64,000 nt of DNA from Hyphomicrobiales bacterium (lineage in GTDB: Bacteria > Pseudomonadota > Alphaproteobacteria > Rhizobiales > Xanthobacteraceae), in contig JAKFVL010000007.1 of NCBI GenBank assembly GCA_021732215.1, forward strand, positions 124,001-188,000. Reading direction: 5' to 3'. The notes under the pieces are model-generated. The model made no database searches, was not told the DNA's origin, and saw nothing but the letters and a program-made list of their open reading frames with translations. The position numbers were made by a program, and so were the translations under genes. Shown here in pieces: positions 9,385 through 18,823 of the stretch. Each line of letters starts with the position of its first letter. The first letter of the stretch is position 1.

Positions 9385-9852
9385 CTAAAGCTGCTTCCAG
9401 AAGATCACCTTGTCACCGCCCGCCTCGTAGAAGTCGCGAATGCGGGCTTCTTCTGTAAACGCGTTGCGAAGATAGAAAGCTCGAGCCCTTTCGAACTCGG
9501 GCGTCCCAAGTGTCTCGACCAGCAGGATGCGATGCCCGGCTCGCCGCAGCTCGGTCTCAAGATGACGCATCATATTAGCGCCGATGCCCTGACTTTGATG
9601 GTCCGGCGCAACGCCGATCGCAAGCAGGTTCCAGGTCCCGTTGGTCATCCGCTCTGGCTCGCAGAACGCGAACGCGATCGGCTTGCCTCCAGTTGCTGCG
9701 GTGAACCAAAGGTCGGGTTTTGAACCGTTGAGATAGCCGGAAGTCATGTCGCGGATCATATGACCAGGGAATAGCTCGGTCGCATCGGCGACCTGCGCGA
9801 TCGCTTGAAGGTCTTCCGAAACAGTAGGTCGGACGGAGATTTCATGTTGCAT
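9385..9852 (-). CDS. GNAT family N-acetyltransferase
   Basis: 155 residues from the ATG at 9852; the frame stays open to 9951 but homology begins at the chosen start (MQHEISVRPTVSEDLQAIAQ). The GNAT fold is shown by the acetyl-CoA binding signature APDHQSQGIGANMM around 80-93, the preceding strand NLLAIGV and the FYLRNAF segment near 130. The substrate is unknown. It is cargo between the ArdC-like and ParB-like genes and breaks the backbone order, with a normal gap of about 140 bp on its 3' side. Confidence 0.85.
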   Translation of the reverse strand: MQHEISVRPTVSEDLQAIAQVADATELFPGHMIRDMTSGYLNGSKPDLWFTAATGGKPIAFAFCEPERMTNGTWNLLAIGVAPDHQSQGIGANMMRHLETELRRAGHRILLVETLGTPEFERARAFYLRNAFTEEARIRDFYEAGGDKVIFWKQL

Positions 9853-9979
9853 GGGAGTGCTTTCGTTCGAGGGCGCGAAACGGCGGAATCGTGCCGATTC
9901 AACGTTGGGCCCGTCGTAAAGTTTACGATGTATCGAGGCGGCAAGAGGCATCCGCCAGGAGGCCTGGTCGGTAAGCGCA

Positions 9980-10168
9980 TCATTCTCGCCGTGTAGCCCC
10001 TTGGCGGCTTGGGACTAGCGCCGACCCGCAGTCGTAAACATCAAAGCTCCCTGTCGCCTCTACATGCGACTCGGCATGGCTAGCCATTGTTGATGCGCGG
10101 CGCAAGGCTCCAATCCGATTGCCGATGTCGACGATGGCGTCAGGTGTGTCCGTGCCCGACCACGTCAT
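9980..10168 (-). CDS. possible 62-residue protein coupled to the ArdC-like gene
   Basis: An ATG at 10168 overlaps the stop of the ArdC-like gene in an ATGA arrangement, the pattern of translational coupling. The peptide (MTWSGTDTPDAIVDIGNRIG at its start) has no motif I recognise. The 311-bp gap between the ArdC-like and GNAT genes holds nothing else I can support. It may equally be a chance frame. Confidence 0.3.
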   Translation of the reverse strand: MTWSGTDTPDAIVDIGNRIGALRRASTMASHAESHVEATGSFDVYDCGSALVPSRQGATRRE

Positions 10169-11127
10169 GCGGCTAGTCCCACTGAAGTTACTGTTGGGAC
10201 TTCAACGCTCTTGATGCTCGGTCGAAACGCCAGCAGAAAATCCGCCGCCTTCGACGCCGCCGAAGCAGCGCGGACGATGGCGCGATTGTCTTCGCGCAGC
10301 ACCTCGAGCCACGAGCCGATATAGTCGGCGTGGCGCACGGTCGGCACGATCCCGAGCGAGGCGGAGCAGAAGGCGGCGTTCAATTCGGCGATCAACTCCT
10401 CGAACGCGTACTTCTTCGATCCGAAACCGCCGGTCAGATCGCGGTTCAATCGCGAGCCATGACCGCTCCAATGGCCCAGCTCATGGAGCGCCGTGCGATG
10501 CCAGTCGATGGTCTCGAAATAGGCTTCTGGGCGCGGCACTTGAATGAAGTCGGGGCTTGGCGCGTAGAAGGCCTTGTCGCCGCCGAGCCGCAGGTCCGCG
10601 CCTGACGCGCGGATCAGCGCCTCGACCTCGGGCAGGATCAGGCCCTCGGGAACCGGCGGTGGCGCGGTCACCAGATCGGCGGGCAGGTTCTCGCATTGGT
10701 CCGTCGAGAACACAGTGAAGCGCTTGAGGAACGGGATCGCCTGGGCGTCTTCGCCGGTCTCGCGGGCGCGCCGCTTTTCGTCGTCGGGGACGAAGCGGTC
10801 CGCGTATACGACTGTCGTGCCGCGTTCGCCCTTACGGACATTGCCGCCGAGCGACAGTGCCTGCCTGAAGGTGAGCCAGCTCTGGCAGGAGAAGCCGCGC
10901 ACGACGACGGCGCCCCAGAGGATGAGGATGTTGATGCCCGAGTAGCCGCGGCCGGTCGCTGCATTGCGCGGCATGGCGAGCGAGGCGGCGGCGCCGGTCG
11001 ATCCCCAGGGCTGCACCCAGGGCAGGCGTCCTGCTTCGAGCTCACCGATGATCTTGCTGGTGATCTCGTCATAGAGGTTGGCGCGGTCGGCGGACGAGGC
11101 GGACCGGGAAGATGAGGAACGTGGCAT
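10165..11127 (-). CDS. ArdC-like antirestriction protein (zincin domain)
   Basis: 320 residues. The N-terminal 120 residues match the ssDNA-binding ArdC N-terminal domain (LPWVQPWG, GRGYSGINILILW, GNVRKGERGTTVVYADRF). The C-terminal half is a zincin-type metalloprotease with HELGHWSGH starting at H215 and a downstream FEELIAEL supplying the third ligand region. ArdC proteins protect incoming single-stranded DNA of conjugative elements from restriction. Its presence supports a conjugative or mobilisable origin of the island. A leader related to those of the ParB-like and helicase genes lies upstream. Confidence 0.9.
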   Translation of the reverse strand: MPRSSSSRSASSADRANLYDEITSKIIGELEAGRLPWVQPWGSTGAAASLAMPRNAATGRGYSGINILILWGAVVVRGFSCQSWLTFRQALSLGGNVRKGERGTTVVYADRFVPDDEKRRARETGEDAQAIPFLKRFTVFSTDQCENLPADLVTAPPPVPEGLILPEVEALIRASGADLRLGGDKAFYAPSPDFIQVPRPEAYFETIDWHRTALHELGHWSGHGSRLNRDLTGGFGSKKYAFEELIAELNAAFCSASLGIVPTVRHADYIGSWLEVLREDNRAIVRAASAASKAADFLLAFRPSIKSVEVPTVTSVGLAA

Positions 11128-11216
11128 CGCAGGTCTCCGCGACGGGCCGGCAGGAGCTGCTCTCCTTGCCTCTGAAACCCGTCACGGCGACAGCCGCCGC
11201 CCTTTCACTCTCCAGC
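11128..11216 (-). promoter_or_regulatory. leader of the ArdC-like gene, shared element type
   Basis: On the minus strand GGAGAGTGAAAGGGCGG (forward about 11198-11214) lies 74 bases before the ATG at 11127, followed by ACGGGTT and GGCCCGTCGCGGAG, matching the ParB-like leader. Beyond it, at 11226-11242 and about 11253-11276, are two GC-rich hairpins (GCGGGGCGCGGCCCCGC and GGCCGAG/CTCGGCC). The rest of the gap up to 11448 shows nothing else. Confidence 0.45.
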
Positions 11217-11448
11217 GGGGCGTTGCGGGGCGCGGCCCCGCAGAAGGGGTCGGCCGAGACCTTGGGCTCGGCCGCAGGGGAAGGCTTTCCCCTCCCGGTT
11301 TCCGGTCATGCGATCTTGTCCAGTCGCGACGCGCCATTTTTCGATGGGCTCGATGACTTGGAGGCAGCCGATCTGTGTTTCCGCGCTACATGTGGTTCGA
11401 ACGCGAGATTTGGAGACACTTGCCCTCGAACCTATCCGGAGATGTCCA

Positions 11449-11808
11449 ATGCGCCTTCAGAAGATCTACGCCGCCTTGCTGACCGCCGACCTCGCCGCGG
11501 CCGAAGCCTGGTACACGAAGTTGCTCGGTCGCGGACCTGACTACCGGCCGATGGACTCGCTGGTGCAGTGGGAGCTTTACGACCAGGGCGGATTGATGCT
11601 GTCGAGCAGCGCAGAGATCGCCGGCAAGGGCGTAGCGTTTCTCTACGTCGACGATCTCGCGGCTGAGCGACGCCGGTTGCAGGATCTGGGAATCGTGCTC
11701 GGCGACGACATCCCCGGCGACTACTCGACGCTGGCGCAGGTGCGCGATCCCGACGGAAACCTCGTCACGCTGGCGACAACGCCGGCGCGACCCTTTCCGC
11801 GCGCGTAA
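11449..11808 (+). CDS. VOC family (glyoxalase/bleomycin-resistance fold) protein
   Basis: 119 residues from the ATG at 11449, chosen because CCGGAG lies 7 bases upstream and the fold begins there. It has the single-module VOC pattern: MRLQKIYAALLTADLAAAEAWYTKLLG, then a mid-protein strand with WELYDQGGLML, and a C-terminal VRDPDGNLVTL strand carrying the usual metal-ligand Asp/Asn region. Members are lyases, dioxygenases or drug-binding proteins; the substrate cannot be told. It converges on the SRAP gene ending at 11838. Confidence 0.85.
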   Translation: MRLQKIYAALLTADLAAAEAWYTKLLGRGPDYRPMDSLVQWELYDQGGLMLSSSAEIAGKGVAFLYVDDLAAERRRLQDLGIVLGDDIPGDYSTLAQVRDPDGNLVTLATTPARPFPRA

Positions 11809-11837
11809 CGGGGTCACGCGCGCGCGGTGCGCAGAGC

Positions 11838-12482
11838 CTACAGCAGCGTCGCAGCTTCGGCCGCAACCCTGCGCTTGACCCAGAGCTCGTCGGTCCGTGT
11901 CATCTCGATCAGTTTGTCAGGAAAGCAGCGATCCTGGAATCCGACCACATCGTCGAAGCTGCCGTTGAGCCAGCGATCATATTCGTCGGGCAGCAACAGC
12001 ACCGGCATCCGGTCATGCACCGGCCGGATCGCTTCGTTGCAGTCGGTCATCACGCCCGAATGGACGTCGCCCCATTCGGCGCTCTTCCGCCAGAGCCCGG
12101 CCCAGGCGAAGACCGGCTGGTCCTTCACGCTGAACCAGGTGCGGGTCTTGGCACCCTTCGGCCCTTCCGCTTCGGCGAACGCCGTCACCGGGATCAGGCA
12201 GCGCCATTCGGGCTTGCGGGCAAGTCCAATCCACATGCCCTTCCGGAGGTCCGCGATGTTGTTGACCGGCTTCGGCTTCGACTCTGGCTTCATCGTCTTC
12301 AGCCGAACCGGGAAACCCCAGACCATCGATTGAAGGGCGCGCCCGCCCGCCTCCTCACGCACGACCATGCCGGGATAGCCCGGCAGCGTCTCGTCGGGGG
12401 TGTTGAACGACGCCGGCGCGCTGACGCCGAAATGGGCGGCGACCTCGGCGGCGGATTTGCGGACGGTGTAGAGATTGCACAT
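11838..12482 (-). CDS. SRAP-domain protein (YedK/HMCES-like), copy 1
   Basis: 214 residues. SRAP proteins bind abasic sites in single-stranded DNA and form a thiazolidine crosslink through Cys2. The key positions are all present: Cys2 after the start Met (MCNLY), Asn74/75 (PVNNIADLR), Glu104 (FAEAEG) and His156 (PVHDRMP), in line with the Cys2/Asn75/Glu105/His160 set of E. coli YedK. It lies 34 bp after copy 2 on the same strand, so both come from the LexA-controlled promoter at 13276-13304. A role at abasic sites during the mutagenic repair encoded next door is inferred. Confidence 0.9.
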   Translation of the reverse strand: MCNLYTVRKSAAEVAAHFGVSAPASFNTPDETLPGYPGMVVREEAGGRALQSMVWGFPVRLKTMKPESKPKPVNNIADLRKGMWIGLARKPEWRCLIPVTAFAEAEGPKGAKTRTWFSVKDQPVFAWAGLWRKSAEWGDVHSGVMTDCNEAIRPVHDRMPVLLLPDEYDRWLNGSFDDVVGFQDRCFPDKLIEMTRTDELWVKRRVAAEAATLL

Positions 12483-12516
12483 CAGGCGAGCCTAGCCACT
12501 GTCGCGCGCGCGTCCA

Positions 12517-13182
12517 TCACAGCAGCGCCATCTGCAGGTCGGGCGCCGGGGCAAAGCCCAGCACGCGGCCGCTGCGCCAGCGATCTTTCGTCTCGAGGAT
12601 CGTCAACCGCTCCGCCGGGAATGGCCGGAATTGGAAGCCGATCACGTCCTGGATCGGGCCACGAAGCCAGCGCTCGTATTCGTTCGGCGCCAGCAGAACC
12701 GGCATGCGCTCGTTCAGCGGCATCACCGCCGCGTTGCTGTCGGTGGTCATGGCGGCATAGACCGGACCCCATTCCGGCGTGTTCCGGCAGAATCCCGCCC
12801 AGGCGAAGATCGGCTTGTCGGCCACGCTGAACCAGGTGCGGGTCTTCGAACCCGGCTCGCCCGCCGGTTCGGCGAAGTGAGTGACCGGGATCAGGCAGCG
12901 GTAGCGGGGGTCGACGACGAGCTGGTCCCACATCGGGCTGGTCAGGTTTGCTACGAGGTTGACCGGCGACGGCTCCTCGCCCTTGAGCTGCGCGTCGCGC
13001 GAAAGGCGTGGGAAGCCCCAGCTCAGCGCCTGCAGGACACGCCGCACGCCTTGTTCGCGGACGATCAGGCCGGGCGTGCGCGGCGTCGTTTCGATGGGCA
13101 CGTCGATCAGGGGCGCCTCGTCGACACCGAAATGCGCCGCGACTTCGGCGGCCAATTTCCGGACGGTGTAGAGGTTGCACAT
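12517..13182 (-). CDS. SRAP-domain protein, copy 2, active-site His replaced by Asn
   Basis: 221 residues, clearly paralogous to copy 1 (both begin MCNLYTVRK and share AAEVAAHFGV). Cys2, Asn75 (PVNLVANL) and Glu105 (HFAEPAG) are kept. The residue matching the catalytic His of YedK is Asn157 (PLNERMP where copy 1 has PVHDRMP). In known SRAP enzymes that His promotes sugar ring opening and crosslink reversal, so this copy may form a slower or more permanent adduct. A GAGGA site precedes the ATG at 13182. First gene of a two-gene operon under the LexA box. Confidence 0.88.
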   Translation of the reverse strand: MCNLYTVRKLAAEVAAHFGVDEAPLIDVPIETTPRTPGLIVREQGVRRVLQALSWGFPRLSRDAQLKGEEPSPVNLVANLTSPMWDQLVVDPRYRCLIPVTHFAEPAGEPGSKTRTWFSVADKPIFAWAGFCRNTPEWGPVYAAMTTDSNAAVMPLNERMPVLLAPNEYERWLRGPIQDVIGFQFRPFPAERLTILETKDRWRSGRVLGFAPAPDLQMALL

Positions 13183-13275
13183 CGCCTAAATCCTCGTCTT
13201 GCCATCCAACCCGATCGGCGGCGGAGAGGCAAATCTTCCCAACAGCATCCGTGTGACGTCTTGACTCATGGGGTC

Positions 13276-13304
13276 ATTATAGAGAACGAATAGCGAACAT
13301 TCAA
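13276..13304 (-). promoter_or_regulatory. sigma70-type promoter of the SRAP operon
   Basis: On the minus strand TTGAAT (13304-13299) is followed by 17 bases and a perfect TATAAT (13281-13276), about 90 bases before the ATG at 13182. The whole LexA box lies in the spacer, so LexA binding should block RNA polymerase directly. Confidence 0.75.
13284..13298. promoter_or_regulatory. LexA operator GAAC-N7-GAAC
   Basis: GAACGAATAGCGAAC is an exact match to the alphaproteobacterial SOS box (GAAC, seven bases, GAAC). It sits 31 bases before imuA and 101 bases before the SRAP operon, between the two divergent units. Control of imuA-type operons by LexA is well established; control of the SRAP pair follows from its position inside their promoter. 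Confidence 0.9.
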
Positions 13305-13329
13305 ATCCGCAACGCGCCGAGGAGGGCCC

Positions 13330-14091
13330 ATGACGGACATGCGGCCGCGTCCTGCCGTCGAAAAGCTCCGCGCCGAGATCGCGCGACTCGAGTCGCAAGG
13401 CCGTCGCGTACATGCAGCGCTGCCCTTTGGAATAGACAAGGTCGATTCCCGCTTGCCGGGCGGCGGTCTCGCGCGCGGTGCGCTGCATGAGATCGCGGGT
13501 GGTGGCTCGGCCGTCGTCCACGGCTCGGCCGCGGCACTGTTCGCCGCGGGCGTCGTCGCCCGGCTGGACGGCTGGGTGCTGTGGTGCCTGACCCGGCCAG
13601 ACCTTTTTGCGCCCGCCACCTATCAGGCCGGGCTCGATCCGGATCGGGTGATCTATGTCGAGGCGGGCGATGACACGAGCGTACTGGCATGCTGCGAAGA
13701 GGGTCTGCGTCATGGCGGGCTGGCGGGCGTGGTCGCCGAGGTGGCCTCGCTGCCGATGACCGTATCACGGCGACTCCAGCTCGCCGCCGAGCAGACCGGG
13801 ACGATGGGCCTGGCGCTGCGCCGCTGGCGGCGTCCCGCAGACGCGTCGGATTTCGGGCAGCCGACTGCGGCGCAAACGCGCTGGCGTGTAACCGCGCTGC
13901 CCTCTGAGCAACTACCGGTGCCGGGCGTCGGCCGCGCCCGCTGGCTGGTCGAGCTCATCCGGGCCCGCGCCGGGGAGAGCGCGGATTTCACCCTGGAGGC
14001 TTGCGATGACCAAGGTCGTCTCGCTCTTCCTGCCGAGTTGGCCGAGCGATCGGCTGGTCCGCAGGTTGAGCGCATCCGCGCCTCCGCCTGA
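13330..14091 (+). CDS. imuA: ImuA, mutasome accessory protein
   Basis: 253 residues, ATG at 13330 with GAGGAGG about 5 bases upstream. RecA/SulA-like ImuA features are visible: the LPFGIDKVDSRLPGGGLARGALHEI opening segment near 36-60 (split here across a GGGL turn) and a RecA-like core without an intact Walker A motif. ImuA works with ImuB and DnaE2 in damage-induced translesion synthesis. It is the first gene of imuA-imuB-dnaE2 directly behind the LexA box; its 3' end overlaps imuB by 86 bp. Confidence 0.9.
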   Translation: MTDMRPRPAVEKLRAEIARLESQGRRVHAALPFGIDKVDSRLPGGGLARGALHEIAGGGSAVVHGSAAALFAAGVVARLDGWVLWCLTRPDLFAPATYQAGLDPDRVIYVEAGDDTSVLACCEEGLRHGGLAGVVAEVASLPMTVSRRLQLAAEQTGTMGLALRRWRRPADASDFGQPTAAQTRWRVTALPSEQLPVPGVGRARWLVELIRARAGESADFTLEACDDQGRLALPAELAERSAGPQVERIRASA

Positions 14092-15526
14092 GACGCCGCT
14101 CGCGCTGATCGGCAGGGAGGGACGCCGCCGCATCGTCACCGCGACGAACCCGGCCGGGCGCGCCGCGGGGCTGCGGCCCGGCATGGCCGCGACCCAGGCT
14201 CATGCGCTCGTTCCCGGCCTGGTCGTTCACGACGCGACGCCGAGCGACGACGCCGACGGGCTCGATCGTCTCGCGCTCTGGGCGCTGCGCCGGTACGCCC
14301 CGATCGTCGCTGCGGACCCACCCGACGGTCTGGTCATCGACGCGACCGGCGCGACCCATCTCCACGGCGGCGACGAGGCCATGATCGCCGATCTGGTGCA
14401 ACGGCTGCGCGCGGCTGGCTTGGCGGCCCGCGCGGCGATGGCGCCGAGCTGGGGCGCGGCGCATGCCCTGGCGCGGTTCGGGCCGCATCCGATGGAGGTG
14501 GTCGCGCCCGAGCGCCTCGCTGCCGCGCTCGCGCCGCTGCCGATCGCGGCGATGCGACTTGCGACCGACATGGTCGACGGGCTGCGGCGGCTCGGCTTCG
14601 ACACGGTAGGAGAACTCGCCGCGCAGCCCCGCGCGCCGCTGCTGCTGCGGTTCGGACCCGAACTCGGCCGCCGGCTCGACCAGGCGCTGGGCCAAGCGTT
14701 CGAGATCGTCACGCCGATCGAGGTGCCGGAGCTGATCCAGGTCGACCGCGGCTTCGCCGAGCCGATTGGCGCGCCCGAAACGCTGGCGCGCTACACCGGC
14801 CTGCTGGTCGAGGCGCTGTGCGCGACGCTGGAGGCGAAAGGCCTCGGCGCGCGCACGCTCGATCTGCGCTTCCACCGCGTCGACAACCGCATCGAGGCGA
14901 TCCGCATCGGCACCGCGAAGCCGGTGCGGGCGGCGAAGCGCCTGACCCGGCTCTTGACCGACAAGCTGGAGACTGTCGCGCCGGGGTTCGGTATCGAGCG
15001 CATGACGCTGGCGGCGCCGATCGCCGAGCCGCTGACCTATCGCGACGGTCACGCCTTCGGCGAGCCCGCCGAGGCCGACGTTTCCGCACTGATCGACACG
15101 CTGGCGAACAAGGTCGGGGCCAGCAGCCTCTACCGCCTGGCTCGCGTCGAAAGCGACGTGCCCGAGCGCAGCGTCAAGAAGGTCGCGCCTTTGGCGAGCC
15201 CGACCCTGACGCGCTGGCCGGTCGACTGGCCGCGGCCGACGCGCTTGCTCGACCGGCCCGAGCCCGTCGAGACGCTGGCGTTGCTGCCCGATCATCCGCC
15301 GGTGAATTTCGTCTGGCGCGGCGTGCGCCGGCGCGTGAAGCGCGCCGACGGCCCTGAGCGGATCTTCGGCGAGTGGGCGCGCTCCGACGCCGAGCTGCTC
15401 GCGGTGCGCGACTATTTCCTGGTCGAGGATGACGCCGGCGAGCGCTTCTGGCTTTACCGCACCGGCGATGGCGTCGACCCGGCGACCGGCGCGCAGACTT
15501 GGTTCCTGCACGGGCTGTTCGGATGA
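14006..15526 (+). CDS. imuB: ImuB, Y-family polymerase-like protein
   Basis: 506 residues, ATG at 14006 with GGAGG about 6 bases upstream. It has a Y-family DNA polymerase-like fold (palm segments [17 protein letters not shown] and [14 protein letters not shown], HhH-like region near 185-215) and a long C-terminal tail that in known ImuB proteins contacts the beta clamp and DnaE2. The catalytic acidic residues typical of active Y-family enzymes are not apparent, as is usual for ImuB, which acts as an adaptor. Overlaps imuA and, by an ATGA junction, dnaE2, so the three are translationally coupled. Confidence 0.92.
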   Translation: MTKVVSLFLPSWPSDRLVRRLSASAPPPETPLALIGREGRRRIVTATNPAGRAAGLRPGMAATQAHALVPGLVVHDATPSDDADGLDRLALWALRRYAPIVAADPPDGLVIDATGATHLHGGDEAMIADLVQRLRAAGLAARAAMAPSWGAAHALARFGPHPMEVVAPERLAAALAPLPIAAMRLATDMVDGLRRLGFDTVGELAAQPRAPLLLRFGPELGRRLDQALGQAFEIVTPIEVPELIQVDRGFAEPIGAPETLARYTGLLVEALCATLEAKGLGARTLDLRFHRVDNRIEAIRIGTAKPVRAAKRLTRLLTDKLETVAPGFGIERMTLAAPIAEPLTYRDGHAFGEPAEADVSALIDTLANKVGASSLYRLARVESDVPERSVKKVAPLASPTLTRWPVDWPRPTRLLDRPEPVETLALLPDHPPVNFVWRGVRRRVKRADGPERIFGEWARSDAELLAVRDYFLVEDDAGERFWLYRTGDGVDPATGAQTWFLHGLFG

Positions 15527-18500
15527 GCTACGCCGAGCTCCAGTGCATGAGCCACTTCTCGTTCCTGCGCGGCGCGAGCTCCTGCGAGGAACTGTTCGCC
15601 CAGGCAGCGGTCAACGGGCTTGCGGCGCTGGCGATCACCGACCGCAACAGCCTGGCCGGCATCGTCCGCGCACACGAAGCGGCGAAGGTCACCGGCGTCC
15701 GCCTCGTCGTCGGCTGCCGCCTCGAACTGAGCGACGGCGCGACGGTTCTGGTCTATCCGAACGACCGCGCGGGTTATGGCCGGCTCTGCCGCCTGCTGTC
15801 GCTCGGCAAGAAGCGCGGCGGCAAGGCCAAGTGCGTGATCGGCTGGGACGACGTCGCCGCCTTCGCCGAAGGGCTGATCGCGATCCTTATCCCTGACAAG
15901 GCGGACGCGCGCACCGCCGCCGACCTCGACCGGCTCGCCGCGCTCTTTCCGGACCGCGCCTATTGCGCGCTGACGCTGCGGCGGCGACCGCGCGATCAGC
16001 TGCGGCTTCACCGGCTGAGCAATATGGCGACGGCGGCGCGCGTGCCGACCGTGATCGTCGGCGACGTCCTCTACCATCACCCGCACCGCCGCGTGCTGCA
16101 GGAGGTGGTTACCTGCGTCCGCGAGGGCTGCACGATCGACGAACTCGGCGACCGCAAGGAGCGGTTCGCCGATCGTCATCTCCAGCCGGCGTCGGAGATG
16201 CACCGCCTCTACGGCCGCTATTCGGAGGCGCTCGCGCGCACGCTGGAGATCGCGGACCGCTGCCGGTTCAATCTGGACGAACTCGCCTATCAATATCCCG
16301 AGGAAGCGACGATCCCGGGCCTGACGCCGCAGGCGGCGCTCGAGCAACTGACCTGGGAGGGCGCGGCCGAGCGCTATCCCGAGGGCGTGCCGGAGAAGGT
16401 CCAGCGCCTGCTGCACCACGAGCTGACGCTCATCGCCGAGCTCGCTTACGCGCCGTATTTCCTGACCGTCAACTCGATCGTCCGCTTCGCGCGGTCCTGC
16501 GACATCCTCTGCCAAGGCCGCGGCTCGGCCGCGAACAGCGCCGTCTGCTACGTCCTCGGCATCACCTCGATCGACCCTGAGCGCTCCGACCTTCTGTTCG
16601 AGCGCTTCGTCAGCCAGGAGCGCAAGGAGCCGCCCGACATCGACGTCGATTTCGAGCACGAACGGCGCGAGATCGTCATGCAGTGGGTGTTCGAGACCTA
16701 TGGCCGCGATCATGCTGCGCTCTGCTCGACTGTGATCCGCTATCGCGCCCGCGGCGCCCTGCGCGACGTCGGCAAGGCGCTCGGCCTGTCCGAGGACATG
16801 ATCAAGGGCCTTTCGGGCCAGGTCTGGGGCTGGTCGACCGAAGGCGTCGAGCCGAAGCACGCCGAGGAGCTGAACCTCAATCTCGGCGACCGCCGCTTGC
16901 GGCTGGCGCTGGAGCTGGCGCGCGAGCTGATCGGCACGCCGCGCCATCTCTCGCAGCATCCGGGCGGTTTCGTGCTGACCAACAACCGGCTCGACGAACT
17001 CGTCCCGATCGAGCCGGCGGCGATGGTCGACCGCCAAGTGATCGAGTGGGACAAGGACGACATCGACGCGCTGAAGTTTATGAAGGTCGACGTGCTGGCG
17101 CTCGGCATGCTGACCGCGATGAAGCGCGGCCTCGACATGCTCGCCGAGCACAAGGACATCCGGCTCGACCTCGCGACCATCCCGCCCGAGGATCCGCGCA
17201 CCTATGCGATGATCCGCAAGGCCGACACGCTGGGCGTCTTCCAGATTGAGAGCCGCGCGCAGATGGCGATGCTGCCGCGGATCAAGCCGCGCACGTTTTA
17301 CGACCTCGTCATCGAGGTTGCGATCGTCCGCCCTGGTCCGATCCAGGGAGACATGGTGCATCCCTATCTGCGAAGGCGCGAGGGCAAGGAGCCGGTCCAC
17401 TACCCGAAGCCCGAACTCGAGAAGGTGCTGGGCAAGACCTTGGGCGTGCCGCTCTTCCAGGAACAGGCGATGCGGGTAGCGATCGAATGCGCCGGGTTCA
17501 CGCCGTCAGAGGCCGATCAGCTTCGCCGCGCCATGGCGACGTTCAAGTTCACCGGCGGAGTCTCGCATTTCAAGGACAAGCTGATCGCCGGCATGGTAGA
17601 GCGCGGCTACGCACCCGAGTTTGCCGAAAAGACGTTCAGCCAGCTGGAGGGATTTGGCAGTTACGGATTTCCGGAAAGCCACGCAGCCTCCTTTGCGCTT
17701 CTGGCCTACGCCTCCTCCTGGCTAAAATGTTGGCACCCCGACGTGTTCTGCGCGGCGCTGCTCAACGCCCAGCCGATGGGCTTCTATGCCCCCGCGCAGA
17801 TCGTTCGCGATGCGATCGAACATGGCGTCGAGGTCCGGCCGGTGTGCGTCCAGACCTCGCGCTGGGACTGCACGCTGGAGCCGCTCGACTGCGGCCGCCA
17901 CGCGGTTCGTCTCGGCCTGCGCCAGGTCCGCGGCCTCGCCAACGCAGACGCGGCGCAACTGGTCTCGGCGCGCGGCGAAGCCCCGTTCGCCAGCATCGAA
18001 GACGCCTGGCGCCGCGCCGGCGTCCCGGTCGCGGGCCTCATCCGCATCGCTGAGGCCGACGGCTTCCGTCCGGGCCTCGGCCTCGACCGGCGCGAAGCAC
18101 TTTGGGCGATCAAGGCGCTCCGTGACGATCCGCTGCCCCTCTTCACGGCCGCGTCCGAGCGCGAGGAGGAGGTCGTGCCCGAGGTCTCGGAGGAGGCGGC
18201 TATCTTGAAGCCGATGACCGAGGGCCGCGAGGTGGTCGAAGACTACGGTCATATCGGGCTGACGCTCCGCCGGCATCCGGTCGCGTTCCTGCGCGCAGAG
18301 CTGGCACGACGCCGCGTGATGACCTGCGCGGACGCGACCGCGCTGCGCGACGGTCGGCGCGTCACCGTCGCCGGGCTCGTGCTCGTCCGTCAGAAGCCGG
18401 GCAGCGCCAAAGGCGTGATGTTCATCACGATCGAAGACGAGACCGGCGTCGCCAATCTCGTGGTCTGGCCGCAAATCTTCGAGAAGCAGCGGCGCGTCGT

Positions 18501-18780
18501 GCTGTCAGCCGGGATGCTGGCGATCGATGGGCGCATCCAGCGCGAAGGCGACGTCGTCCACGTCGTCTCCACCCGGCTGCACGACCTGTCGGCGCTGTTG
18601 GGCAGTGTCGGTGATCGCGGCGAAGCGTTTCCGCTGCCGCACGGCCGGGGCGATGAGGCCAAGCACGGCGGCGGGCCTGACTATCGCGACCTCGAGCCGC
18701 GCCCGCCCACGGTGCGCGACATTTACGTTCCCGACCTGTCGCCGGAAGCGATCCGGGTCAGGACGCGGGATTTTCGATGA
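15523..18780 (+). CDS. dnaE2: DnaE2 error-prone DNA polymerase
   Basis: 1085 residues from the ATG at 15523 inside the imuB stop (ATGA). N-terminal PHP domain ([13 protein letters not shown] at 8-20), then the C-family polymerase core: [11 protein letters not shown] near 331-341, the catalytic pair D374/D376 in [11 protein letters not shown], and the third acidic region at [13 protein letters not shown]-terminal OB domain ([19 protein letters not shown]) follows. This is the catalytic subunit of the ImuA/ImuB/DnaE2 mutasome responsible for damage-induced mutagenesis. It ends 43 bp from the convergent hamB gene. Confidence 0.95.
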   Translation: MSYAELQCMSHFSFLRGASSCEELFAQAAVNGLAALAITDRNSLAGIVRAHEAAKVTGVRLVVGCRLELSDGATVLVYPNDRAGYGRLCRLLSLGKKRGGKAKCVIGWDDVAAFAEGLIAILIPDKADARTAADLDRLAALFPDRAYCALTLRRRPRDQLRLHRLSNMATAARVPTVIVGDVLYHHPHRRVLQEVVTCVREGCTIDELGDRKERFADRHLQPASEMHRLYGRYSEALARTLEIADRCRFNLDELAYQYPEEATIPGLTPQAALEQLTWEGAAERYPEGVPEKVQRLLHHELTLIAELAYAPYFLTVNSIVRFARSCDILCQGRGSAANSAVCYVLGITSIDPERSDLLFERFVSQERKEPPDIDVDFEHERREIVMQWVFETYGRDHAALCSTVIRYRARGALRDVGKALGLSEDMIKGLSGQVWGWSTEGVEPKHAEELNLNLGDRRLRLALELARELIGTPRHLSQHPGGFVLTNNRLDELVPIEPAAMVDRQVIEWDKDDIDALKFMKVDVLALGMLTAMKRGLDMLAEHKDIRLDLATIPPEDPRTYAMIRKADTLGVFQIESRAQMAMLPRIKPRTFYDLVIEVAIVRPGPIQGDMVHPYLRRREGKEPVHYPKPELEKVLGKTLGVPLFQEQAMRVAIECAGFTPSEADQLRRAMATFKFTGGVSHFKDKLIAGMVERGYAPEFAEKTFSQLEGFGSYGFPESHAASFALLAYASSWLKCWHPDVFCAALLNAQPMGFYAPAQIVRDAIEHGVEVRPVCVQTSRWDCTLEPLDCGRHAVRLGLRQVRGLANADAAQLVSARGEAPFASIEDAWRRAGVPVAGLIRIAEADGFRPGLGLDRREALWAIKALRDDPLPLFTAASEREEEVVPEVSEEAAILKPMTEGREVVEDYGHIGLTLRRHPVAFLRAELARRRVMTCADATALRDGRRVTVAGLVLVRQKPGSAKGVMFITIEDETGVANLVVWPQIFEKQRRVVLSAGMLAIDGRIQREGDVVHVVSTRLHDLSALLGSVGDRGEAFPLPHGRGDEAKHGGGPDYRDLEPRPPTVRDIYVPDLSPEAIRVRTRDFR

Positions 18781-18823
18781 CTCGTAGAGTCGAAACAAAA
18801 GGCTCCGCAAACTTGGCTTAGGC

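Noticed and set aside
15454-17400. 648-codon minus-strand frame
   Set aside because: Antisense shadow of dnaE2, which carries all polymerase motifs.
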